NCBI GenBank assembly: GCA_010279815.1
Contig: QEOQ01000670.1
Span: forward strand, 126,716 to 190,715
Length of the DNA stretch: 64,000 nucleotides
DNA from: Brachionus plicatilis
Taxonomy: Eukaryota; Rotifera; Eurotatoria; Ploima; Brachionidae
Reading direction: 5' to 3'
The notes beneath the pieces are model-generated. The model saw only the letters and a program-made list of their open reading frames with translations. It was not told the origin of the DNA and did no database searches. Shown in pieces: positions 42,504 through 53,098 of this stretch. The position numbers were made by a program, and so were the translations under genes. Every line of letters begins with the position of its first letter. Positions within the stretch are counted from its first letter, which is position 1.

Positions 42504-45500
42504 TCAGTTATTTAAAGAAGCTTCAGCATTTTCACCATATTTGGATGTGTTGTTAGAGGAATTTTTGGTCAGTTTTGAGCGACGACGTTCAATTCCAGAC
42601 TTTCTGTTTATGGTTCTTCTTGGTCTGCGGTGAATTGGGGTCTTGGACCAATCAGGATCTTTGGTAGAATTGTCATCGACACTTAGCGAGTCAGATAAAG
42701 AATTCTCCTTGACGTCAAAACAAATTGTCGTATTGTCTATTGATGAAGCATTTTTAGACTGATCCTTAACTAAACTATCATCTACTTCAGGAACTTTGTA
42801 AATAACTCTTGTTCTGCGATGATCTTTTTTGGCCTTTTGGACTTTCCTGTAATCATCTTTGTTGGTCATATCACTAACATCCTTAAAAAAAACTTAATTT
42901 AATATTTTTAAAATTTATTTTAATTGCATTACTCTTTTTCTCACAGGTTGGGGTTGAGCAAACATGCAAACATTGTTATTTTCAAAGCGCTTTTCCATGT
43001 TTTGAAGCATATCGTAGATAATATTGTAGCGTTCTACGTCCGTTTTGTTCAAGTCATTCATGGTAGTTTTCAACGAGCATAAAATCTAAAATATAAATGT
43101 TTAATGCTTTAAAAAATTTTTTTATTTTTCTTACCCTTTGCTCATAGTAGTTCTGCAAATCGCTTATTTCTTTGCTTGAATTTTTCTTTGTTTTGATGAG
43201 TTCTTCTTCTGACAATTCAAGTTTCTTCTTCAAATCTTTTAGTTCTTGGTTGATACCTTGAAATTATTAAGGTTGTTTAATTTTTTTTCAAATTTTTAGA
43301 TATTCTAATAAAAAATTCATAAAATAAAAATTTCAGGAAAGTGCTTTTTAATTAGGATGAAATAAAATAAATTAAATTCTAATTACTTTATTAATAATTA
43401 GAATTATTAATAAATTAATAATAATTTTCTAATTAATATTTAATTAGAAAATATTAATTAGAAAATTAATATTTTCCTAATTAATTAATTCTTTTGAGCC
43501 TTTTGAAAAAATTTAAAGATGCTCTTTTTTCAAACAATTAAAAGAGAGTTGGTCGAAAGTCAAAGGGAAAAGAGTCAAATGGTGAAAAACTTTGGATTCC
43601 TTTCCAGCTGAAGTATGCCACATCAATTTAGGAAATACTTTTGAAACTAAAAATCTCAAATAAACTTATACAAAAAATCAATTAATACATTTAAATATTA
43701 AATCGATTATCAATGGACTGAGAAAGATTTTTTTTTTCAATTTTTTTTTCTAAATCTACATTGCATGTAAATGATGTTACATTAAAATTATTTAAATTAA
43801 ATCAAAGATTCATTTTAACACTAGAAGCACCAACGAGTCAAAATAACTCTTTTTCGATTTTTAATCACTAATATCTAAATTATTTTATATGATATGAACA
43901 CGAAATTTATTTTTCTGCATAAAAAAGCATTAAATTTTGTAAAATTAATGAGAGATTATGTCAAAGACTATGTTTTTGCGCATAATCAAGCACACACTAC
44001 TAGAAGCACCAAACGAGTCAAATGACTCGTTTTAAAATTTTGCATTGAATTAATTAATTTTGAATTAAATTTATAAATTGTAATCATGAATATGGCCCGT
44101 AAAAGAGTATTGAGTCAGGATAATCAAGAAAATTTATCCCCTAAGTGAGTATCTTGCCAGGTTCGTTTATGCAATAATTATAAAGCAAAAAATGTGTGTT
44201 CCAAATGTAAAAAAGCAGTGTGTGGTTTTTGTACTAAAGAAAATGAGTGTGTTTGTAAGGAATGTGAAGGGTCTTAGGTATTTTTTTTTTCAAAAGACTT
44301 AAATTTGATTAAATTTGTATTTTTTACTAATTAATTTACATTTTATAATAAATAATTTTTCAAAAGTTCAGTTGATAATTTCCTTTTATTTCACAAACGA
44401 GTCAAATGACTCGTTTTGGTGCTTCTATTTTTAAAAAATTTTGGTGCTTCTAGTGTTTATATCTAAAGATAAACTTTTTGAATTGAAATGATTTTTTGAA
44501 TTGATCATCAACTTCAAGATGCCTTGTTTTATTTTATCTAGCTAATTTTTATTTCAACATTTTTATTAAATCTACCTAGAAAAATCAATAAATAAAACCT
44601 AGCAAAAAATTGTTTCTATCTTAGTTTTTAATTTACCTAGCAAATTAAAATTTAAACTTAGCGAATTTTTTTTATTTACCTAGCATTTTGAATTCTTAAA
44701 CTAGCATAAATAATTAAAGTCAAAAAAAAAAATTCTACAACTACTGCTAAAATGTATAAAAATTTCTACAATTAAATAAATGAACTTACGGTTTAACTCT
44801 AGAGAAAGAAAAAAAAGGCAAAAAAAAGTCAAGTTTAAAAAACATATATTCGATAAAGAAAACAAAATTTACTGTTAGTGGCTGATTGGTATTCATTTTG
44901 TTTTAGTTTTAGATCTAGCAGATACTGAACGCCCGAATTGTACAAATGTTTAAGCAACACTTTGGCTTCCAAAAGACCATGAACAGTGTTGAAAATGTAC
45001 TTTGATCTGTCCTCTTGTTCTCCTTCGATTACCATCTGCTGAATTTCATTTATCTGAAGACTCTTTCCTTCGATGTCCTCTTTGATGCGCTCAATTTTTT
45101 CCTCCAGCTGCATGGGACTTTCGTATTCTTCATCGGAAAAATTGGCCATCAATTTGCGCTTAGAGCCGGGCTCTTCATTGGCATAATCTTCCAGTTCTTT
45201 GAGCTTTTCTTGAAGACGATTGAGCTCAGCGGCAGACTCTTTGCGCTCTTCGATCAAATTGTTCAGATTCATTCTAGCCACGGCAAAGTCCACGCTCAGA
45301 TCAAGCTCCTGGGTGACCCAGTTGCGAAGTTTATCACCCAAATGAGACGAGTCCTTGCGGTCAAAATTTTGCTGCCTCTTTTCGGCCACTTGCTTCTGCT
45401 TTTCCAAAGTGTCCCTCAGCTGCTTTTGAATGCGAGTTATTTCCTCGTTCTTTCGCTTGAGCACCACCTCCTGTCTGTTTTTTCCTTCTTGCAGCTTTGT

Positions 45501-48500
45501 GATTTCCACAAGTCGCTTTCTTTCCACAGCCTTCAGCTGGTTGACTTCTTTTTCTTTTTGCTGGCGAAATTTGCGGAACGTGTCCGTATCGACCTTCATT
45601 TGCTTGAGTAGTTTGACTCTATCGGACTTGATTCTTTGAATTTCGAGTCTAAGCTTTTCACAGTGCTTTTCGTTCTCTTCCTTCAGACGAACCATTCTCA
45701 CAAAGTCTTTTTCTTTTTTTTTCAGCTCGTGAACTTCGCCCTCAAGCTGCTTGAGTCTTTCCTTGCGCACTTCGGCAGGCTTTTTGCAGTCCGAGCTTTT
45801 GTTCGCTATCAAATCTTCCTTTTCTTTTTGCAGTGCTTCAATTTTGTGCTTGAACTCGTCAAGCTGAGCCTCGTAGCGCATGCTCACTGTGTTCTCCACC
45901 ATTTTCTGGAACAGCACCTCTTTTTTGGCCAGCTCGGTGTCGTACTCGGTCAGTTGACACTGCATCTTGGCTTGTCGTAGAGCGTAGTCCTTCTCCATCG
46001 GCTCGTTCAAGTCCGACACCTCTGGCTCGGTCTCGATTTCACTCGACTGCTTCTTTATTTGCTCAAATTCTTGCATTTTGCTCTGAAGCTCGTCAAACAG
46101 CGTCTTGTTTTGTGACACTGTTTGGTCAAGATTCGATTGCTGTGTCAGGTTGGCCGCATTTTCTTCATTTTCGCGCATCAATTTTTGAAACGCCTGCTTT
46201 ATTTCTTCAAATTTTTGCTTTTGGTCATCGCGCTCAGTCTCAAGCTTAAAAGCAACAAAAAATTTAAAAAAATTTCAAAAATAATTTCAAAAAATTTCAA
46301 AAATAATTTCAAAAAATATTAAAAAAAAAAATTTCAAAAAAATTTCAAAAATAATTTCAAAAAATTTTAAAAACATATCATAAATATTTTTTTTTCTTAA
46401 TTAAAAATTAGGGTTTGAGAAAATGAGTCCTAAAAGCCTGAACAATAGAATCATGGCAAGGTGAAAACTTATTACAATTATTAAAAAAAATAAAAATTTC
46501 AGATCGAAAAAAAAGATAAACTAAATGGACGAATTTATTTAACCACAAAATTTGGGTTTTCATTTAAAATGTGTTAAAAAAACTCATGCACCTAAGATCA
46601 AAAAATGGATTTGTGCTAATTATAATACTTATTAATTGAAAATTAATAAATTATCTTTCTCCTTTTTTTATATTTTTTTATACATATTTAATCGTATTCT
46701 ATATTTAAAAAAATTCTATGTTAATCATTCTTAATAATTAATATTAGAATTCGATAGCTGAATAGATAAAATAATTTTAAAAAAGCAGAAAACAAAAAAA
46801 ATTTAGTTTAAAAGAAAATATTTTTTTGAAGTCGAGTCGAGTCTACTAAAAAAAATTTAGTCGACTCTAGTCGACCTAGTCGATTCCCAACACTAAAATT
46901 TAGTCAAAAAAAAAATTCAAAAAATATTTAAATTAATCATTTTTTTTAATTAAACTGAATATTATTAATCAAAAATGGTCAAAACTCAAAACAAGTCAAA
47001 TGTTGACTTTTTTATTTAAAAAAAAAGCGAAATTTTGGCTTCTTAGTTATTATGCCGAAGGCATCAAAAAATTCATGTGGCTGTGATCCTGACCGATGGA
47101 TTGCCGTACCAGGTAGTTATTAAAAAAAAAAAAAAATTATGGAAAATTTGTTGAATTTTTTTGTCACAGGATTTTTTAATAATTATAGGGTGCTGTGAAT
47201 TTCGAAAACAAATTGAACAAAAATTCGTCATTTTTTGATAAATTGAGATTAAAGTTAATGAAAAATATTTAATAAAATCCAACCACAAAGTGCAACGTAC
47301 TTTGGTGCACCTTATTCTAAAATAAAATTTTCATTTTCTTTTTGTTTAGTTAATCAAATCAATAATAAATTTAAATCTATTAAATGTTTAATCTTATAAT
47401 TGCTTGTTGCAGAATTTTTTAAAATATTAATTACAAACTTTAAATTTAATTTATCAGAATATGAAGAATTTTTGCTCAATTTATATTTGAATTTCAACTG
47501 TAACCTAAATAAAAAAAATTTTAAACATACCTGCATGTATCTTTCATAGGTCGTTCGATTTGAGATAGTGATTCTCTGCAATTCTACTAGAAGCGATTTG
47601 TTCTCTATCTAAAAAAAATTTTTAAAATTTAAAATTTTATTAAAAAAAAAACAGATAAATTTACTCTAAGTCGCTCATTTTCTTCCTTAATATTGTCCAA
47701 TTCGGCTGAGTTTTCTTGCCTTTAATTAAAACAAAATAAATAAATAAAATAGAACAATGAAATAAAAAGCCTACGCTTTCTGTGGAGTCGGATGCACTCC
47801 GGTGCCGCCAGTCAAATGGTAAATATGAGCCTTGAGCTCTTGGACCTGCTGTCTCAGGCTGTTCAGCTCAGCCATCTGAGGATCAATGTTTACAATGGGC
47901 TTGTTTTTAATTTTTCTAGCCCTGTCCGCATATCTGAGCGTGTTCAAGCTCTCCTCCATATTGGAATCAGCCGGACTAACACACGCTATCATGACCGTAT
48001 GAGAATTGCCGCCCAAACTGTCCTGTAACAACCTGGTCAATTTACTCTCTCTATACGGCACATGCTTGGCCTTATTTCCCGGATTTTCTTCTCCCAGCAC
48101 ACTGATAACATTGCCGAGCGCCAACAGACCCAAATTTATGTTGATTCCCTCTTTTAGACGAATTCCCTCCGCCTTCGTCTTGCTCTGTCTCTCCGAGCCG
48201 GCCAAGTCCACCAAGTGAAACTTGCTCTTGATTAGGCGTCCATTGTCCGAATTCGGGCCACTTTGGCCCGAGCAGTTGGCCTGCTCTAGAGTTATTGTAA
48301 AAATTGCGTGACTTCTTGAAGATTGGTCATTCATAGCTGTGCCTCCAACAACTCGTCCCTGAGAGCCTCGCTCGAGCAACTGAATTGTGGTGATCGAGTT
48401 TTTTACTTCGATTTCAGACAAATTCATCACTCGGATCGTATTGTTCTCTTCTCTAATGTTCAAAGTCTCTTGTGTTCCCTTCAAACTGAACAAGTCCTTG

Positions 48501-49006
48501 ATCTCCTCATTGTAGACCTCCACAAATGAGACTTTGACGCTGAACTTCAAGTCCTTGTTTGAGTTTTGTTCGTCGTCAATGCGCGTGAACAGATCGTTTA
48601 GAACGCGTGGAATGACTCCGACTTCGTCCAGATCGTTCAAGTTGAGTATTGAGCTGGTTTGGATGTCGACGTTGGACACACTGGCCATGGCTGACGAGAG
48701 CGCGGCGTAGCCCGAGCCCATTGTAAACGTTTTGCCACTGCCCGTTTGTCCATATGCCAAAACTGTGGCATTGTATCCCTTGAATAGAGCGTCTAGAAGT
48801 GGCTGCACGGACGCTTCGTAGATGTCTATTTGCGGGGTATTCTGGCCAAATACATAATCGTATGTGAACGGCTTGTCCTTACCGATTATTATTTGAGGCT
48901 CGTTGGAAATTGTGCGCAGACATTCTGAGCATGCGTCGTTTTTTTCGCGCTGATTTAGCGGCCGAATGCGCAGTGCTACCTTTACTGGTATTGCCTTGTC
49001 GCTCAT
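42504..49006 (-). CDS. KIF4: Chromokinesin KIF4, without the C-terminal Cys-rich domain
   Basis: Eight minus-strand exons: 47775-49006, 47665-47719, 47531-47608, 44873-46244, 44790-44798 (9 bases), 43135-43256, 42933-43085 and 42504-42881, about 1132 residues. The motor domain (1-370) has P-loop GQTGSGKT (residues 86-93), switch [13 protein letters not shown], switch [13 protein letters not shown], and the neck [20 protein letters not shown], which is diagnostic of KIF4. The long coiled coil matches KIF4 through [20 protein letters not shown] and the Asn-Trp segment [11 protein letters not shown]. The last exon has DPDWSKTP, the motif that normally precedes the Cys-rich Fe-S/DNA-binding domain, then only a basic tail ([20 protein letters not shown]) and a stop. 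KIF4 moves to microtubule plus ends, organises the central spindle with PRC1 and binds chromosomes. Exons other than the motor and the large coiled coil are weaker calls. Confidence 0.92.
43815..44459. mobile_element. piggyBac-like element remnant in a KIF4 intron
   Basis: The element 43819-44455 starts CACTAGAAGCACCA and ends with the exact inverse TGGTGCTTCTAGTG. It follows TTAA (43815-43818) and precedes TTTA (44456-44459, TTAA with one change). TTAA duplication defines piggyBac. Sub-terminal copies of the end and an ACGAGTCAAATGACTCGT palindrome recur at about 43996-44030 and 44396-44418. Inside, 44092-44277 encodes a Cys-rich tail like that of piggyBac transposases (see next entry). Confidence 0.8.
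44092..44277 (+). pseudogene. Relic of a piggyBac transposase C-terminal zinc finger
   Basis: One frame reads [18 protein letters not shown], a TGA stop at 44146, then continues in the same frame with a Cys-rich segment ([19 protein letters not shown], then C-x2-K-x-C-type pairs to the stop at 44277). The CxxC spacing resembles the cross-brace zinc finger at the end of piggyBac-family transposases. The catalytic part is absent, so this is a deletion derivative that kept only the last coding bases. The single stop breaks the frame. Confidence 0.6.
44790..44798 (-). CDS. 9-nt microexon of KIF4 (predicted)
   Basis: On the minus strand TTTCTCTAG|AGTTAAACC|GTAAGTTC has strong splice sites on both sides and the right phase to join the neighbouring exons (1-base carry on each side), adding three residues (K-L-N plus part of R). 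Without it the phases still match, so it could be skipped in frame. Confidence 0.5.
47189..47505. mobile_element. Degenerate palindromic MITE in a KIF4 intron
   Basis: A segment of about 317 bases with ends GGTGCTGTGAATTTCG and, inverted, GGTTACAGTTGAAATTC. It shares internal sequence (AATTGAGATTAAAGTTAATG, GAAGAATTTTTGCTCAATTT) with the copy at 33972-34306. I see no target duplication. Confidence 0.6.
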
Positions 49007-49675
49007 TTCATTTATTTTAGTCTCTAGTCTTGTTTGTTAATTTAAATAGAAAGCACTTAGGAGTAATATTAAATTTGGGTGATGAATGTATGGAGAATAG
49101 TATTTGTGATTAACAAGCTTTGAGAATTTTTTTTTTTAAAGATTAAATTAAAGCGCCATTATTTGAAAGTTCGTCTTGTGAATTCTGCTCTAACGTACAT
49201 TTTTGAAATAGACATATTTTTTGTCTTATTTTTTTTTTTAATAAAAATAAATCATTGTTTTTTTGTTTGTCTTGTAATAAAATAGCAGAGTTATTTAGAC
49301 GGTTTAAGTCCAAAATTAAAGAAAGACGGAGTCATTGAAATTAAAAAAAAGTTCAAGTACGGACTTTTTTTATTTAAAGTCCGAGTGGAGTTTTAATAAT
49401 TTAAAATTTTTTCAGAATTTTAATTTAAAAAAAACTTGCCAAATGGTCCTTCTATCTTCATAAATTCACAATTAATGGTACGCAATACTGGATTTGCTTT
49501 CGGAATTTTTGGCAGCTAACGTAACTTCTTCGATCGCATCTACCAGTTAAATAATTTTAATGTGAATTAAAATTTATTTTCAAATACATATACTTTGCTA
49601 GAGCTAAAATATACTTTTTATAAATTCAACACAAATTTATTGTAAAGAAAAAATTAATTTGGTAATTAGCAAAAA
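49007..49675. other. Spacer upstream of KIF4
   Basis: It contains the KIF4 promoter (minus) and perhaps an unrecognised 5' exon of the AT-hook gene (plus). A short AAGTCC-rich stretch near 49300-49400 resembles the interior of the hAT-like elements. Nothing else is clear. Confidence 0.35.
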
Positions 49676-49705
49676 ATTTTAGTGATCATTTTTGATCACT
49701 AAAAT
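49676..49705. other. Perfect 13-bp stem, 4-base loop hairpin
   Basis: ATTTTAGTGATCA (49676-49688) and TGATCACTAAAAT (49693-49705) are exact reverse complements around TTTT. It lies 10 bases before the predicted acceptor of the AT-hook exon. Its role is unknown; it could affect splicing, or be a miniature repeat or a binding site. Confidence 0.6.
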
Positions 49706-49714
49706 GAAACTCAG

Positions 49715-49994
49715 CTGGTCCTTTAAATCCGGAATTGTTTAATAGACCAACAACATCAGCACAAGCAACCGCTGGTACAGCAAATAGTGAAACAAATGAT
49801 AGTCAACCAGCATTAAATGATTTAACAAATCAAGCCGAACCATCCAAGCGTCCAAGAGGACGCCCAAAAAAAGTTAGAAATTTAATTTTTATTGGTTTTT
49901 TGTTAGCTTTGAATAATAAATATTTTTGTTTCTTTTTATTTTTTTTTCTAAAACTAAGCGCCCAAGAGGTGGTCGAAAAAAGTTAAAAAATTAA
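49715..49994 (+). CDS. AT-hook protein, 3' exons only
   Basis: Two exons are modelled, 49715-49872 and 49959-49994, phase 0 between them. They encode a Thr/Asn/Gln-rich linker, then EPSKRPRGRPKK and, after the intron, RPRGGRKKLKN and the stop. RPRGRPKK is a canonical AT-hook; the second (PRGG) is imperfect. AT-hooks bind the minor groove of AT-rich DNA, as in HMGA proteins. The exon begins after an ACTCAG acceptor with two bases carried over, so an upstream exon is required and I could not find it. It may be a small HMGA-like gene or the tail of a larger gene. If the intron is retained the frame continues into a hydrophobic tail instead. Confidence 0.5.
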
Positions 49995-52900
49995 ATTTTT
50001 TCTTGTATTTTTTTTTGCTATTAATAAAGTATTTTTGCTACTTTTTTTTATCTATTTTTCAAAAATAAATATGCTACTCGAAAAAATATATGCCTAAAGT
50101 TATGATTTAGTTGAATCAGTGTTTTTTCATCATTTTTTGTGATATTTTTTTATTTTTTGTGTTCTTTTTCTTAAAAAAATATTATAAACTGAATTTGTTA
50201 ATTGTTTATTGATTGTGCTATTTTTTTACTAAACTAGTGAAGATTTTTACTGGATTTGTGGATAGATATTATTTATGCTCTGATTTATAACACTACTTTG
50301 ATAAGCATTAGCTTAAAGAGGTCATTTGAAAAGAGGATTTTACCAAAGGACACTGGATCATTTCTTTCCCAAGACGTTCTCTTCCTAAGCATGCAGCACC
50401 CGTCATTTCAATTATTTTTTTTCTACATTTTATTTTAATTGATTTTACTTTAAATTTTTTATTTTATTATTTTAATTTAAATCTGAACGGGCTTTAACTT
50501 GGCACAAATAAACAAAAAATTAAATAATAATACAATTAGCTATTTGAATAGGAAACGTTTAAAATAGACAAGTTGGACCCATTGCTCCGCTTCTGAAAAT
50601 TGAATTTAATATGAAATTGTAAAAAATCATCTAAAATATAATCTTAAAGATTAAATTTTTCTCTTAATAAAAAAAAATAAAGTTTTCTTAAATTTGACTG
50701 AGTCAGATGAAATAACTTCTCAACCTCAGAGTTATTTTACTAAAACCTTCAAAAAAAAATCGTTATATTTAAAAAATGGTTGAAAGAAATGTAAAAATTT
50801 CAAAAAAATTTAAAATTTTGAACAGCTCAAAAAAAGAAAGAAAATATAGCATTTCCTAAAAGGAAATTAATTTCTGTACGATCGATTTTCAGAGATAAAT
50901 ATTTCCATTTATATTAACCCTTTAAAAAAGTTTTATGTTCAAAAGTTGATCTGGTTGTTTTGATGGCCGCGAGGGATATATTCTTTTTTCTTATACTCAG
51001 TTCTTTTCTCTATCAAATTTTCATATTTAAAATTTTTTAAAGGTATCTTTTCACTTCCAGCCATCAAAACGGTCAACATCAACTTTAGGCGATCTAGTGG
51101 CCGCAACACACAGTAACGAACACTAATTTAAGGTATAAAATAATTAGCTTTATTTTTTCACACTTAGATTTTTTGATATTTTTTATTTATTTATTTATTC
51201 AATTAACGCCAATTCTGGCGATGTAATTTAAATCTTAAAAATTATAAAATTAAATGTATAAAGTTTTTTGTTGCTCGGATTTTTTTATATAACCTATATT
51301 TTAAGACCCAGATCTTATGATAAGATTTTGGATAAGAATTTAGAATTGAAAAATGACAATGTCAATTACTTGACCACAGACTTTCGGCTAAAAAATCAAC
51401 TCTGATAATTAATAAAAAACAAAGCAAAATTTTAAATGTTTATTGAAAAATACTCTTTGCTTATACAGATCATGACCGAATCCTCTTAAATTAATATTTA
51501 CGACTATTTCACTTTAATTTGATATTTTAAACACTGACAAAAAAATTTATACTAATTAAGATTCTCGGTTGCACGCTTGCATATCAAAGAGTTATCTTAT
51601 AAAATGACATAAGATGATAGATTTTTTTTTAAATTAAATTTTCCTTGTTGGTTAAACCGCTACAAATCCAGTATCAAATAAAGTATTTATATTTATGTAC
51701 GATACAATGAATAAATGATAAAAAATTTTCCTTATGCAACCAGAGGCTATATTAAGGACTTCGGCTAGATAGGGTGAAGAGCTTAATTTTAAATTGATTC
51801 TTTTTACTTTGTTGACAAGATGAGAAAAAAATTAATCACTTAAATGTAAATATAGGAAAGGTAATAATGAAAGAAATACTAATAATAAATTAAAATCTAT
51901 AATATGGCTTTGACTATAAGAACCATATTATTTTTTATTTTATTAATACAATTAAAAAATTTAGATCCTTCACTTAGTAAATTAAGAATACTTTCAATGT
52001 CATAAAACCTTAAAATCTAATAATTTATGCACTAAATATCCTATTATTTTTATAAACTTGGAAAAAGGTAGACTTATAATTTCAAATAAATGTATTAGAG
52101 GAATATTTTATGAGATTTGATTTTCCATTTAAGTATTTTGACCAAAATTTAAGTCATACAAATTTCTTTATTCGACATATTTCTGTTAAAAATTTTGAAT
52201 TTCAATAAAAAAATATTATCAGAATTCTATTTTTGAATCAAGGGAAGTTTAATTAAAAGATTAAAAACTGTTTAAAGCTACTTGATTTAGTTTCAATTGA
52301 ATGATCTGGAAAATTTTCCAATATTTTTTTGAGATTCGAGATAAAATTAGTATTAAGGATTGGTTAATAATATGTTAAACGTAGCTTATATGGGTATTAA
52401 CATTGTTTAAAAAATATTTTCTAATAAAAAACTTAATTAATTTTCTTATTAGTAAATGATTGCTTTTTTTTCTAGTTGAATAGTTTGATTAAACTGCTTT
52501 TAAATTAAACTTTATGTATAAAAAGGTGCGTTATTAAAATTAAAATTTAAAGGTTAATAACATATTGTAATTTTTTTCTCATAAAAAAATTCTAAGCAAA
52601 ACTATGCAACAATTTTATTTTAATTTTTGACTAGTTTTCTCAGAACTTATTAAAAGTCTCCATGAATAAGATACAAAATACAAGGAGTTTTAAGTATTTA
52701 GAATTATCTAAAAAAATTTGGTTCACTAAAAAAAAAACAGTAATCTTTCGTGACGAAGGGAAAAAATTAAATCAAAATTAAAAAAAAAGTTAATTATATA
52801 AAACGACAGAATCACAAGTCTGTACGATACTAAATGATACTAAAAATAGTATTTCTATTTTTTTATTTTGTATAATATTGTATTACTATTTTTATAATTT

Positions 52901-53098
52901 TTTTACCAAGATTTTAAGCATATAATTTAAAAATTTGCAGAAAAGTAGTTTCAAGACTTTTATTAGAACACTTAATTATTGCAAAATTATGATTTTACTT
53001 TATCTATATGAAATACTAACCAACTTTTTAGAAAGCCATTTCAAGTATTTTTAAAAAACGAGATAACATTATTAATCAAATAAATTATTTTTTCTAGT
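49995..53098. other. Gene-poor AT-rich region
   Basis: No exon is supported over 3.1 kb. One imperfect inverted repeat stands out: AAAAGTTGATCTGGTTGTTT near 50940 against its complement near 51060-51086 (GCCATCAAAACGGTCAACAT), probably a small degraded element. The region before 53099 must include the acyl-CoA synthetase promoter. Confidence 0.4.

Noticed and set aside
45015..46322. Long plus-strand frames opposite the KIF4 coiled coil
   Set aside because: Phe/Leu-rich antisense translations of Lys/Glu-rich coiled-coil codons; typical shadows.
50256..50438. 60-codon frame after the AT-hook exons
   Set aside because: Hydrophobic AT-rich translation without motif or splice support.
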